A stretch of DNA of 64,000 nt from Algorimicrobium echini (GCF_900115185.1 NZ_FOVN01000002.1:156335-220334); one strand, 5' to 3'. Counted from the first letter of the stretch, positions 37,135 to 46,513 are shown. Numbers and translations: made by a program. The notes: a model not told the origin generated them from the letters alone.

Positions 37135-38055
37135 TTAAAACTTTTTTTCTTTAGGAGACTCCGATTGGAAACCCGTTTCTAGCCACTCACGGCGTAAATC
37201 ATCACTCAATTTTCCAGTTCCATCATGCGTCCAACCTGGTGGTTTAATAAAATATAGAAATCGGTTTTTTAGAGATTTTTTACCAATAAAAACATCTTTA
37301 AACATATTTCCCCATTCTAGAAAAGCAATTTTTATTGGATTATAGGTGTCAATATTTTTCACTAAACCATAAATTACTTTTTCGTTTTTGAGTTCGGGTT
37401 GAAAGGTACCAAATAACTTATCCCAAATAATAAGAATACCTGCATGGTTTCTATCCAAATACAGAGGATTACTGCCATGATGAACTCTATGATGAGAAGG
37501 TGTGTTAAAAACCTCTTCAAACCATTTAGGCATTTTATCAATAGCTTCTGTATGAATCCAAAACTGATATAACAAACTAATAGACATTTGTAATAAAATC
37601 ATGGCAGGATGAAAACCTAGTAAAGGCATCCAAAGCCAGAAAACAAAGGAGTAAAATCCGCCTGACCAGGTTTGGCGTAAAGCGGTGCTTAAGTTGTATT
37701 TTTGAGATGAATGATGCACCACATGCGATGCCCAAAACAGACGACTTTCATGAGATATACGGTGAAACCAATAATAAGAAAAATCATCCGCAAAGAAAAT
37801 GAGTATAAAACTCCACCAAGTAATCGGTATTGTAAAAAAACGGAAGTTGTTATAAACCCAAAATAATGCCAACAAAACGATGGCTTTACTTAAAAATCCT
37901 AGAAACACATTACCCAATCCCATGGCAATTGATGAAAAGGCATCTTTTGCCTCATAGGTCTTAATCTGCTGTTTGGTAGTAACATATAATTCTAACAACA
38001 TAGCCAAAATAAAAAAAGGAATGGCAAATAGAATAATGTTTGGAAATTCAGGCAT
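37135..38055 (-). CDS. Sterol desaturase/fatty acid hydroxylase family membrane protein
   Basis: The 306-residue membrane enzyme has the di-iron histidine clusters of the family: HRISHE, HVVHHSS and PSHHRVHHGSNP, spread between about four membrane helices. Such enzymes hydroxylate or desaturate lipids, carotenoids or alkylglycerols; the substrate is unknown here. I start at the ATG at 38055 (MPEFPNIILF), because the longer reading would run into the menC promoter region. The SDR pseudogene follows on the same strand and could once have been its pathway partner. Confidence 0.87.
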   Translation of the reverse strand: MPEFPNIILFAIPFFILAMLLELYVTTKQQIKTYEAKDAFSSIAMGLGNVFLGFLSKAIVLLALFWVYNNFRFFTIPITWWSFILIFFADDFSYYWFHRISHESRLFWASHVVHHSSQKYNLSTALRQTWSGGFYSFVFWLWMPLLGFHPAMILLQMSISLLYQFWIHTEAIDKMPKWFEEVFNTPSHHRVHHGSNPLYLDRNHAGILIIWDKLFGTFQPELKNEKVIYGLVKNIDTYNPIKIAFLEWGNMFKDVFIGKKSLKNRFLYFIKPPGWTHDGTGKLSDDLRREWLETGFQSESPKEKKF

Positions 38056-38096
38056 TAGGATTGTTTTATGTTGTCTAAAATACAAAATAAATTGAG

Positions 38097-38104
38097 TACT
38101 TTTG
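38097..38104 (+). promoter_or_regulatory. -7 box for menC
   Basis: TACTTTTG matches TAnnTTTG and ends eight bases before the ATG at 38113. An upstream in-frame start at 38068 would lie before the promoter, so this box fixes the start. Confidence 0.6.
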
Positions 38105-38112
38105 AATACTAT

Positions 38113-39165
38113 ATGAAAGCATCTTATCATAAATATATTCTTAATTTTAAACAACCAAGTGGCACGTCTCGAGGTGTTTTAAAAACAAAGGAAACGTGGT
38201 TTATTATTCTTGAACATGAAGAAAAACAAGGTGTTGGTGAATGTGGTATTTTACGTGGACTAAGTGCTGATGATGTTCCTAATTACGAAGAAAAACTGCA
38301 ATGGGTTTGTGCCAATATTCATTTGGGTTTACCTAATTTATATGCAGAATTAAAAGCATTTCCAAGTATTCAATTTGGTTTGGAAATGGCTTTTAAATCT
38401 TTGGAAGCTAATACACCTTTTAATTTATTTCCTTCAGAATTTACTCAAAACAATAAATCTATTCCCATTAATGGTTTGATTTGGATGGGAACAGACGTTT
38501 TTATGAAGCAGCAAATTAAAGAAAAAATAGAAGCAGGTTTTACCTGTATAAAAATGAAAATTGGAGCCATTGATTTTGAAACAGAATTTGCTTTACTAAA
38601 ATCCATTCGGAAAGAGTTTTCAGCTGATGATATTGAACTGCGCGTGGATGCCAATGGTGCATTTTCTGAAGTTGAAGTTTTAGAAAAACTAAAACGCTTA
38701 TCCGATTTGCATTTGCATTCTATTGAGCAACCTATAAAAGCAGGTCAAGTTAATGTAATGGCAAAATTATGTCAGGAAACACCGCTTCCAATAGCTTTAG
38801 ATGAAGAGCTAATAGGTGTTTTTGAAGGTTCTGATAAAGCATTACTTTTGGAACAAATAAAACCGCAATTTATTATTTTAAAACCGAGTTTTGTAGGTGG
38901 TTGGCAAGGGAGTCAAGAATGGATACAGTACGCCATAAACAATCAAATAGGTTGGTGGATAACAAGTGCTTTAGAAAGTAATGTAGGATTAAATGCCATT
39001 GCCCAATGGACCTATGTTTTAAAGAATAATAATATGCCTCAAGGTTTAGGAACAGGTAGTTTATACACTAATAACTTTGAGAGTCCATTAACCATTAAAC
39101 AAGGCTCTTTATTTTACGATGAAACCAAATCGTGGCATTTTAACTTGAGCGCCTTAACTCATTAA
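38113..39165 (+). CDS. menC: o-Succinylbenzoate synthase (enolase superfamily)
   Basis: The 350-residue protein has the enolase-superfamily residues of the MenC/dipeptide-epimerase branch. These are CIKMKIGA (KxK lysines), LRVDANGAF (Asp ligand), SIEQPIKAG (Glu ligand), ALDEELIG (Asp ligand) and IILKPSFVGG (second catalytic lysine). In this gene setting the reaction should be dehydration of SHCHC to o-succinylbenzoate. Dipeptide epimerase activity is the alternative, as the families overlap. The start at 38113 is set by the promoter box. The CPBP gene follows after 29 bases. Confidence 0.88.
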   Translation: MKASYHKYILNFKQPSGTSRGVLKTKETWFIILEHEEKQGVGECGILRGLSADDVPNYEEKLQWVCANIHLGLPNLYAELKAFPSIQFGLEMAFKSLEANTPFNLFPSEFTQNNKSIPINGLIWMGTDVFMKQQIKEKIEAGFTCIKMKIGAIDFETEFALLKSIRKEFSADDIELRVDANGAFSEVEVLEKLKRLSDLHLHSIEQPIKAGQVNVMAKLCQETPLPIALDEELIGVFEGSDKALLLEQIKPQFIILKPSFVGGWQGSQEWIQYAINNQIGWWITSALESNVGLNAIAQWTYVLKNNNMPQGLGTGSLYTNNFESPLTIKQGSLFYDETKSWHFNLSALTH

Positions 39166-39194
39166 TTCATTAAAATATAAACACAATAAAAAAT

Positions 39195-40154
39195 ATGTAT
39201 ATAGCTCAAGCGTTTAAAGGTCTTCACGAATGGTGGCGATATATTATTGGAATTCTTGCTGTTTTTATGGCTGTTTTGCTAGGACAAATTCCATTTACCA
39301 TAGCTGTCTTTATTAAAGCCATTTCTAAAGGTGATAGTATTTTAGGAATGAATGAAGCTGATTTAATGACATTATTAGAACCAAATTTAAACCTATTCCT
39401 CATGCTGCTATCTTTTGCCGCTGGTTTGGTAGGGCTTTTTATTGTGGCTAAATATCTTCATAAACAAACTATTGTTTCTCTAACCACTGCAAGAGAAAAA
39501 ATTGACTGGAAGCGTTTTTGGTTTGCTTTTATTTTATGGGGATTTGTATCTACTAGTTTTATTTTTATAGACTATTTTTTATCACCTGAAGATTATGTTT
39601 TAAACTTCAAACTGGTACCATTTATAATTCTTTGTTTAATAGCTATTATTTTAATTCCATTACAAACCAGCTTTGAAGAGTATTTGTTTCGTGGCTATTT
39701 AATGCAAGGTATGGGAGTTATTACCAAAACAAAATGGATTCCTTTAATTACCACTTCGGTTGTTTTTGGATTATTACATATTGCTAATCCAGAAGTTAAA
39801 CAATTAGGTTACATCGTCATGGTTTATTATGTAGGAACAGGTTTATTTTTAGGAATTGCAACGTTAATGGATGAGGGTTTAGAGTTAGCTTTAGGGTTTC
39901 ATGCTGCCAACAATTTATTTACAGCTCTATTAGTAACTGCAGATTGGACAGCACTTCAAACGCACTCTGTTTTTAAAGACATTTCATTGCCTGGAGCGGC
40001 TGGTTTTATGGATGTATTTATGCCTGTTTTTGTCGTTTTTCCAATTGTACTATTTGTGTTTTCAAAAAAATATAATTGGACTAATTGGAAAGAAAAACTC
40101 TTTGGAACTGTGGAAGCACCACAAATTGAAACAGAAAATATAACAAATAACTAA
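39195..40154 (+). CDS. CPBP-family intramembrane metalloprotease
   Basis: The 319-residue membrane protein has the CPBP/Abi motifs: the EE pair E161/E162 in SFEEYLFRGYLMQG, then FGLLHIAN and GFHAANNLF, whose histidines bind metal. About eight membrane helices are visible. Relatives process prenylated proteins in eukaryotes (Rce1) and function in bacteriocin immunity or protein trafficking in bacteria. Here it sits between menC and menE, with gaps of 29 and 6 bases, so it is co-expressed with them. A role in the pathway is not established. Confidence 0.9.
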   Translation: MYIAQAFKGLHEWWRYIIGILAVFMAVLLGQIPFTIAVFIKAISKGDSILGMNEADLMTLLEPNLNLFLMLLSFAAGLVGLFIVAKYLHKQTIVSLTTAREKIDWKRFWFAFILWGFVSTSFIFIDYFLSPEDYVLNFKLVPFIILCLIAIILIPLQTSFEEYLFRGYLMQGMGVITKTKWIPLITTSVVFGLLHIANPEVKQLGYIVMVYYVGTGLFLGIATLMDEGLELALGFHAANNLFTALLVTADWTALQTHSVFKDISLPGAAGFMDVFMPVFVVFPIVLFVFSKKYNWTNWKEKLFGTVEAPQIETENITNN

Positions 40155-40160
40155 TTAATC

Positions 40161-41228
40161 ATGGTACCTACATTTGATAAAGTACACAATCATTTTCAAT
40201 TAAATGGCTTTCATTATAATCGGGAAGGTTTAAAGGAAGTTGCCTATAGTTTCATCAAGGAAGGTGATGATTTTGAAATAGCTATTGGCGAATTTTTAGC
40301 AGATTGGTTAGATTCAAAAGATACACTTACCGTTCAAACCTCTGGCTCTACAGGGATTCCTAAAAGTATAGAAGTTAGTAAACAAGCTATGGTGCATTCG
40401 GCCTTAACAACCGGTAATTTTTTTGAGTTACAACCAAAGGATCGTGCACTATTATGTTTGCCAGCAGGAACGATAGCAGGAAAAATGATGTTGATTCGTG
40501 CCATGATGTTGGGATTGTATTTGGATATCATTCCACCAAAAAAGAATTTAACTATTAATACACGTAAAATTTACCAATTTGCAGCAATGATTCCTATGCA
40601 ATTACAAAAGAATCTAGTTAAATTAGGCAAAATAAAAACCATTATCGTTGGTGGAGCACCGGTTTCAAATGATTTGAAAAAGACCATTCAAACTATAAAA
40701 CCAACAGTTTATGAAACTTATGGTATGACTGAAACCGTTAGTCATATTGCCGTAAAGCAACTGAATAATTTTTCTGAAGAAATATCTAAACCGTATTTTC
40801 AAGTATTACCAGGAGTTATAATTTCACAAGATAAAAGGGAATGTTTGGTTATTGATGCCAAAAATATTTCTGAAGACATTATTGTTACCAATGATGTTGT
40901 TAAATTGCAAGGTAAAACAGCATTTGAATGGTTAGGACGGATTGATCACGTTATTAATACGGGAGGTGTTAAAGTCCATCCTGAAGTAATTGAAAATGCA
41001 CTGACAGCTCATTTAGATACTCGATTTTTTATAGCATCATTACCCGATGATGAACTGGGTGAGCGTGTTATTTTAGTGGTAGAAGGTGAGCCAGAACCTA
41101 TACAAAAAACTGTTTTCGCTGGATTAGGTAAACATGAAATCCCTAAAGATGTTTTCTTTGTAAAACATTTTCAAGAAACCCAGTCTGGAAAAATACAACG
41201 AAAAAAGACACTTGCCTCAATCAAATAA
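40161..41228 (+). CDS. menE: o-Succinylbenzoate-CoA ligase, short form
   Basis: The 355-residue adenylate-forming enzyme should activate o-succinylbenzoate with CoA and ATP. Visible motifs are TSGSTGIPKSIEVSK (P-loop), ETYGMTETVSHIA (A5), WLGRIDHVINTGGVKVHPE (hinge) and the late SGKIQRKKT lysine region. It is about 100 residues shorter than typical MenE, missing mainly N-terminal sequence, as is common in Bacteroidota. It begins six bases after the CPBP gene and is the last gene of the menaquinone region. Confidence 0.92.
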   Translation: MVPTFDKVHNHFQLNGFHYNREGLKEVAYSFIKEGDDFEIAIGEFLADWLDSKDTLTVQTSGSTGIPKSIEVSKQAMVHSALTTGNFFELQPKDRALLCLPAGTIAGKMMLIRAMMLGLYLDIIPPKKNLTINTRKIYQFAAMIPMQLQKNLVKLGKIKTIIVGGAPVSNDLKKTIQTIKPTVYETYGMTETVSHIAVKQLNNFSEEISKPYFQVLPGVIISQDKRECLVIDAKNISEDIIVTNDVVKLQGKTAFEWLGRIDHVINTGGVKVHPEVIENALTAHLDTRFFIASLPDDELGERVILVVEGEPEPIQKTVFAGLGKHEIPKDVFFVKHFQETQSGKIQRKKTLASIK

Positions 41229-41301
41229 CCCATTCACGAATTCCTAGTTTTTATAATGGTTGTTGTGTTTTAGGTTTACCTAGAATTTAAAACACAAAAC
41301 C

Positions 41302-43446
41302 ATGAAAAATCTATTACTAATTGTTTGTGTGGCTTTTATAAGTTTACATATAAACGCACAAAAAAAAACAATTTCAGGTACCATAACAGATGAAAACAGA
41401 CTGCCATTACCAGGCGTGAATGTTATAGTTAAAGGAGCTTCAGATGGTACTCAAACCAATTTTGACGGACTATATACCATTCAAGCAAGTGAAGGTGCTA
41501 CTATATCCTATTCATTTATCGGTTATATAACTGCAGAACGAAAAATCAAGAAAAAAACAGACACTATTTCCTTTGCCATGCAAGTGGATTCTGAATCTTT
41601 GGAAGAAGTAGTGGTTACTGCAATGGGAGTAAGAAGAACTAATAAACGATTGAAAACGTCATCTCAAGTCGTGTCTGCAGGGCAATTAACACAAAGTTCC
41701 AACCCAAATACGGTTCAATCTTTGTCAGGTAGGGTTTCTGGCTTACAGATTCATTCCATGAATACAGCTGGCAACCAAACTACACGTATTGTTTTACGTG
41801 GTAATCGGTCAATTTCTGGAACGAATCAAGCGCTTATTGTTATTGATGGAAAAATTTCATCAGCTGAAACTTTAGCGAACATGAAACCTAAAAATATTGC
41901 AAGTACAAATGTTATAAAAGGTGCAGGCGGAAGTGCTTTGTATGGTTCCCAAGGTTCAAATGGTGTTATTATTGTATCAACAAAAGGGAGCAATTATAAA
42001 CTACCTAAAGAAGTCAAACATCATATAAGTCAACCAATTTCGTATGATAATAATGATGTTTACGAAGAAATTGTAGAAAATACTTTCGAAAACGTGAAAA
42101 CAAAACCGTTATCAACGTTTTCAATAGATGTAGATAAAGCATCCTACAGTAACATTAGACGGATGATTAATAGTGGACAGGAAATTCCTGCGAGTTCGGT
42201 TAAGATTGAAGAAATGGTAAATTATTTTGACTATAATTATCCGCAGCCAACAGGCGAACATCCATTTTCCATAAATACCGAACAAATTCAAACACCTTGG
42301 AATGCAGATACACAATTAGTACGTGTTGGTTTACAAGGAAAAACCTATGAAAATGACCAATTACCAGCATCCAATTTAACTTTTTTAATTGATGTATCTG
42401 GTTCTATGGGAAGTGCTAATAAATTGCCTTTATTAAAATCGGCCTATAAATTATTAGTAAATCAATTACGCCCAAAAGATTATGTTTCCATAGTGGTTTA
42501 TGCCGGAGCAGCAGGTGTGGTTTTAGAGCCAACATCAGGCATTGAGAAAGAGAAAATTTTGACAGCTTTAGATAAATTGCAATCTGGAGGTTCCACTGCA
42601 GGAGGACAAGGTATTGAGTTAGCCTATAGTTTGGCTGAAAAGAATTTCAAGAAAAATGGTAATAATCGGGTTATTTTGGCAACAGATGGTGATTTTAATG
42701 TGGGCGCTTCTTCAGATAAAGACATGGAGAGATTGATTGAAGATAAGCGCAAAACAGGTGTGTTCTTATCCGTTTTAGGGTTTGGTTATGGCAATTATAA
42801 AGATTCCAAGTTAGAAACATTAGCAGATAAAGGCAACGGTAACCATGCCTATATTGACACAATGCAGGAAGCGCAAAAAGTATTTGGTAAGGAATTTGGC
42901 GGTACCCTGTTTACAATAGCAAAAGATGTGAAAATTCAAGTAGAATTCAATCCTGCCATTGTTCAAGCCTACCGATTAATTGGTTATGAAAACCGCTTAT
43001 TAGCTGATGAAGATTTTATTGATGATACCAAAGATGCTGGTGAATTAGGAAGTGGACATACCGTTACGGCTTTATATGAAGTTATTCCAGTTGGTGTGAA
43101 AAGCCAGTATTTAAAAGGTATTTCTGATTTAAAATATACCAAACGGGAGTTAAAGTCTAACTTTTCTAATGAATTGTTTACCGTAAAATTCCGCTACAAA
43201 AAACCAGATGGTGATAAAAGCATTGAGATGATTCATGTGCATGAAAATAACGTGCAACAAGCATCTATTGATATGAAATTTGCTTCAGCGGTTGCTTTAT
43301 ATGGTATGCAATTGCGCCATTCGGAATATGATAATAATTCCAAACTGAATGATGTATTGGATTTAGCAAAACAGGGTAGAGGTCAAGACGTAAATGGGTA
43401 TCGTTCCGAATTTGTTCGATTGGTAAATGCATATAATAGTTTGTGA
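41302..43446 (+). CDS. Surface/periplasmic fusion: carboxypeptidase-regulatory, TonB plug and vWA domains
   Basis: The 714-residue exported protein has a signal peptide (to about residue 19) and a CarboxypepD-regulatory-like domain (ISGTITDENRLPLPGVNVIV, 22-100). A TonB-receptor plug-like domain follows (SLSGRVSGLQI, IVLRGNRSISG, IDGKI, GSALYGSQGSNGVIIV; 115-230). Next come a YfbK-type N-domain (STFSIDVDKASYSNIRRMIN) and a von Willebrand A domain with MIDAS DVSGSMGS (D364, S366, S368). The plug has no beta-barrel behind it, so it cannot be a transporter alone. It probably binds partners through vWA. Function unknown. Confidence 0.88.
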   Translation: MKNLLLIVCVAFISLHINAQKKTISGTITDENRLPLPGVNVIVKGASDGTQTNFDGLYTIQASEGATISYSFIGYITAERKIKKKTDTISFAMQVDSESLEEVVVTAMGVRRTNKRLKTSSQVVSAGQLTQSSNPNTVQSLSGRVSGLQIHSMNTAGNQTTRIVLRGNRSISGTNQALIVIDGKISSAETLANMKPKNIASTNVIKGAGGSALYGSQGSNGVIIVSTKGSNYKLPKEVKHHISQPISYDNNDVYEEIVENTFENVKTKPLSTFSIDVDKASYSNIRRMINSGQEIPASSVKIEEMVNYFDYNYPQPTGEHPFSINTEQIQTPWNADTQLVRVGLQGKTYENDQLPASNLTFLIDVSGSMGSANKLPLLKSAYKLLVNQLRPKDYVSIVVYAGAAGVVLEPTSGIEKEKILTALDKLQSGGSTAGGQGIELAYSLAEKNFKKNGNNRVILATDGDFNVGASSDKDMERLIEDKRKTGVFLSVLGFGYGNYKDSKLETLADKGNGNHAYIDTMQEAQKVFGKEFGGTLFTIAKDVKIQVEFNPAIVQAYRLIGYENRLLADEDFIDDTKDAGELGSGHTVTALYEVIPVGVKSQYLKGISDLKYTKRELKSNFSNELFTVKFRYKKPDGDKSIEMIHVHENNVQQASIDMKFASAVALYGMQLRHSEYDNNSKLNDVLDLAKQGRGQDVNGYRSEFVRLVNAYNSL

Positions 43447-43475
43447 TAATTATATGGTATAATTAAAAAATAAGT

Positions 43476-43508
43476 AAAGAGCGCTAAATACATTAAGCGC
43501 TCTTTTTT
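43476..43508. terminator. Bidirectional terminator between the vWA and MFS genes
   Basis: A ten-base stem (AAAGAGCGCT / AGCGCTCTTT) with a ten-base AT-rich loop is flanked by A and T runs on the two sides, so it can stop transcription from both convergent genes. Its distal arm overlaps the MFS stop codon region. Confidence 0.85.
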
Positions 43509-44764
43509 GTTGAAATTTTATAGAAAGCAAAAGCTGCTAATAAACCAATAAAAGAAAAAACAGCCATGGTCATAAAAACATGTCGATGCCCTAAAACACC
43601 TGGTGAGGCATCTAATAAATATCCAATTATAGGACCAGCAAAGATATCTGGTGTATAGCCAATTATAGATATAAAGCCAACAGCAGTACCAGTGAGAGTC
43701 AATGGTATTTTAGCTTCTTCCAAAGTAGCAAAATATAATACGCGTGCAGAATACACTCCAATGGACATGATAATTATAGATAAAATAAATAGGACAGTTT
43801 CACTACTATTCAAGAAGGTAGTCGAAAATATTAAACTTGTAAATAGCATCATTAAAAAACCAATAACAATCCAAAAAGAGGCTCGGGTTTTATCTGCTAA
43901 TAAACCAATAGTAACACCTATAATTGGCCGCATGTATAATAGATATGTACCAACTTGAGCCGAATCTATATCGTCATATTTCATTACGTCTTTTGCATAA
44001 AGGCTAAAAACATCGGTCATTTTATAGCCAAAATAAGCACACAAAATAATAATCATGAGTAACCAAACACTTGGATATTTCATAATTATCTTAAAGTTTT
44101 CGAGTGTTAGTTTTTTTGAATTACTAGTGCTTATTTCAGAATAGTTATCACTTTTAAGAAAGAAATAAACTAAAACACCAATTAATGCAACAATTGAAGA
44201 GGTAGCCATAATAACCATTCTAAAAGCCTCTTGTTTTTCAATTACGCTTGATTCATCAATTTCATACGTTAAAAATGTTGAAAACAGTATAACACCAAAA
44301 GTGCCAAAAAATGCTGCTGTTAAACCACGTCCACCATCAAGAAACCCAAATGCAATACCTTGATTATTGGTGCCTCCCCAAATTCGAGTTGCTTTAATCA
44401 TGGCAGCCCAAAATAAAAATATGGTAGTGAATCCCCAGAAACCGTAAAGTACATGGAGTAAAATTAGAGACGGATAAGAAGCGAGATAAAATCCGCCAAG
44501 TGCTGTGAGAAATAAGGCCACAGCCATAAGTTTATTAGGTTTAAACTTATCGGCTAATGGACCACCAAAAAGATACGAAATAAAGGCAACAATGCCATAA
44601 ACTGAAAAACAACTTCCTAATTGCGTATTGTTAATGACGAAGACTTCTAAAAAAGTAGGTCTAAATATTCGTGCTAATACAAAAGGTAAAACAAAAACAG
44701 CTTCACCAGCTAATATAAGTAAGATGATTGTAAAGACTGATGAAGCTGATTGTTTTTTAAACAT
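43493..44764 (-). CDS. MFS transporter
   Basis: The 423-residue protein has about 12 membrane helices. Typical major facilitator features are SYLFGGPLADKFKPNKLMAV between helices 2 and 3 and a repeated GLLADKTRASFWIV in the second half. The substrate cannot be read from the sequence; the GFLDGGRGLTAAFFG segment recalls sugar-phosphate or organic-acid carriers. Its start codon overlaps the stop codon of the acyl-CoA carboxylase gene by one base, so translation is probably coupled. Transport of a carboxylate that the enzyme acts on would be an inference. Confidence 0.85.
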   Translation of the reverse strand: MFKKQSASSVFTIILLILAGEAVFVLPFVLARIFRPTFLEVFVINNTQLGSCFSVYGIVAFISYLFGGPLADKFKPNKLMAVALFLTALGGFYLASYPSLILLHVLYGFWGFTTIFLFWAAMIKATRIWGGTNNQGIAFGFLDGGRGLTAAFFGTFGVILFSTFLTYEIDESSVIEKQEAFRMVIMATSSIVALIGVLVYFFLKSDNYSEISTSNSKKLTLENFKIIMKYPSVWLLMIIILCAYFGYKMTDVFSLYAKDVMKYDDIDSAQVGTYLLYMRPIIGVTIGLLADKTRASFWIVIGFLMMLFTSLIFSTTFLNSSETVLFILSIIIMSIGVYSARVLYFATLEEAKIPLTLTGTAVGFISIIGYTPDIFAGPIIGYLLDASPGVLGHRHVFMTMAVFSFIGLLAAFAFYKISTKKSA

Positions 44765-46392
44765 TATACCTGTAAAACGCCCATATTAAATGGCTTTTCA
44801 ATAGGTGCATGGTTTGCCGCTTCTATTCCCATACTTATCCATTTTCGGGTATCTAACGGATCAATAATGGCATCTGTCCAAATACGAGACGCTGCATAAT
44901 AAGGCGATACTTGATTGTCATAACGGTCTTTTATTTTTTTGTATAGTTCGTCTTCTTTTTCTTTGGTAATTTCTTCCCCTTTCTTTTTAAGAGATGCTTT
45001 TTCTATTTGTAATAATACTTTTGCAGCACTATTTCCACTCATTACAGCAAGTTCAGCACTTGGCCAAGCAACAATTAATCGTGGATCATAGGCTTTTCCG
45101 CACATAGCATAATTACCAGCACCGTAACTGTTACCTAAAATAATGGTGAATTTCGGTACCACACTATTACTAACTGCATTTACCATTTTGGCACCATCTT
45201 TTATAATGCCACCATGTTCACTTTTACTGCCAACCATAAAGCCTGTAACATCTTGTAAGAATACCAATGGAATTTTTTTCTGATTGCAATTTGCAATAAA
45301 CCGAGTAGCTTTATCGGCCGAATCATTATATATAACACCACCAAATTGCATTTCGCCTTTTTTGGTTTTTACCAATTTACGTTGGTTGGCAACAATTCCT
45401 ACAGCCCAGCCATCAATACGTGCGTAACAGGTTATGATGGTTTGGCCGTAACCAGCTTTGTATTCTTCAAATTCACTATTGTCTACCAAACGCTTAATAA
45501 TATCATACATATCATATTGATCTGCACGCGATTTTGGAATAATTCCATAAATATCTTCAGGGTTTTCTTTTGGTTTTTTGACATCAGCACGATTAAATCC
45601 TGCTTTATCATAATCCCCAATTTTATCCATGATGTTTTTTATCTTATCTAAAGCATCCTTATCGTCTTTTGCTTTATAATCGGTAACACCAGATATTTCA
45701 CAATGTGTTGTTGCACCTCCTAATGTTTCATTGTCTATTGTTTCGCCAATAGCTGCTTTTACTAAATAACTACCGGCTAAAAAGATACTACCTGTTTTAT
45801 CTACTATTAAAGCTTCGTCACTCATAATTGGCAAATAAGCACCACCTGCAACACAACTTCCCATTACGGCAGCAATTTGGGTAATGCCCATACTGCTCAT
45901 TATAGCGTTGTTTCTAAAAATGCGTCCGAAATGTTCTTTATCTGGAAATATGTCATCTTGTAACGGCAGGTAAACACCGGCAGAATCCACTAAATAAATA
46001 ATTGGTAACTTATTTTCTATAGCTATTTCTTGAGCGCGTAAATTCTTTTTAGCCGTTATAGGAAACCAAGCACCCGCTTTAACTGTTGCATCATTAGCAA
46101 CAACCATACACTGTTTTCCTTTTACATAGCCAATTTTCACAACCACACCTGCAGATGGGCAACCTCCATGTTCTTCGTACATATCGTCTCCCGCAAATGC
46201 ACCAATTTCAATGGCTGGTTTTTTAGAATCCAATAAATAATCTATACGCTCTCGGGCTGTTAATTTGCCTTTATCGTGTTGTTTTTCAATACTTTTTTTT
46301 CCTCCACCAAGCTTTACGTGCGCTAGGCGTTTTTTTAATTCAGAAACAAGTAGCTTATTATGATCTTCGTTTTTATTGAAGTTGATATCCAT
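44764..46392 (-). CDS. Acyl-CoA carboxylase, carboxyltransferase (beta) subunit
   Basis: The 542-residue protein is a biotin-dependent carboxyltransferase of the propionyl/methylcrotonyl-CoA carboxylase family. It has KLTARERIDYLLD, the acyl-CoA oxyanion segment VMGSCVAGGAYLPIMSDE, FPDKEHFGRIFRNNAIMS and the C-terminal crotonase half with VTGFMVGSKSEHGGIIKDGAKM and GNSYGAGNYAMCGKAYDP. The FPDxxHFGRIFxN run resembles methylcrotonyl-CoA carboxylase beta. No biotin carboxylase/carrier (alpha) subunit gene is in the window; it must be encoded elsewhere. The MFS gene follows with a one-base overlap. Confidence 0.9.
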   Translation of the reverse strand: MDINFNKNEDHNKLLVSELKKRLAHVKLGGGKKSIEKQHDKGKLTARERIDYLLDSKKPAIEIGAFAGDDMYEEHGGCPSAGVVVKIGYVKGKQCMVVANDATVKAGAWFPITAKKNLRAQEIAIENKLPIIYLVDSAGVYLPLQDDIFPDKEHFGRIFRNNAIMSSMGITQIAAVMGSCVAGGAYLPIMSDEALIVDKTGSIFLAGSYLVKAAIGETIDNETLGGATTHCEISGVTDYKAKDDKDALDKIKNIMDKIGDYDKAGFNRADVKKPKENPEDIYGIIPKSRADQYDMYDIIKRLVDNSEFEEYKAGYGQTIITCYARIDGWAVGIVANQRKLVKTKKGEMQFGGVIYNDSADKATRFIANCNQKKIPLVFLQDVTGFMVGSKSEHGGIIKDGAKMVNAVSNSVVPKFTIILGNSYGAGNYAMCGKAYDPRLIVAWPSAELAVMSGNSAAKVLLQIEKASLKKKGEEITKEKEDELYKKIKDRYDNQVSPYYAASRIWTDAIIDPLDTRKWISMGIEAANHAPIEKPFNMGVLQV

Positions 46393-46482
46393 AGTATTTT
46401 TCTTTGCTACGAATTTACGAAAGTAGATCTTGGTTTGAAAGTGATTATTTTGATAAAATAATTTTACATGGAAATATTTTCC

Positions 46483-46513
46483 TTGGAAAATATAATTATT
46501 TCTTATACATTTG
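46483..46513 (+). promoter_or_regulatory. Promoter of the DoxX-like/redox gene run
   Basis: TTGG at 46483-46486 (-33) and TACATTTG at 46506-46513 (-7) are separated by 19 bases, close to the Bacteroidota consensus. An ATG at 46468 lies upstream of this promoter. The gene should therefore start at 46537. Confidence 0.65.

Noticed and set aside
41302-43446. SusC-type TonB-dependent receptor
   Set aside because: The plug-like part is present but there is no beta-barrel and no SusD partner gene; a vWA domain follows instead.
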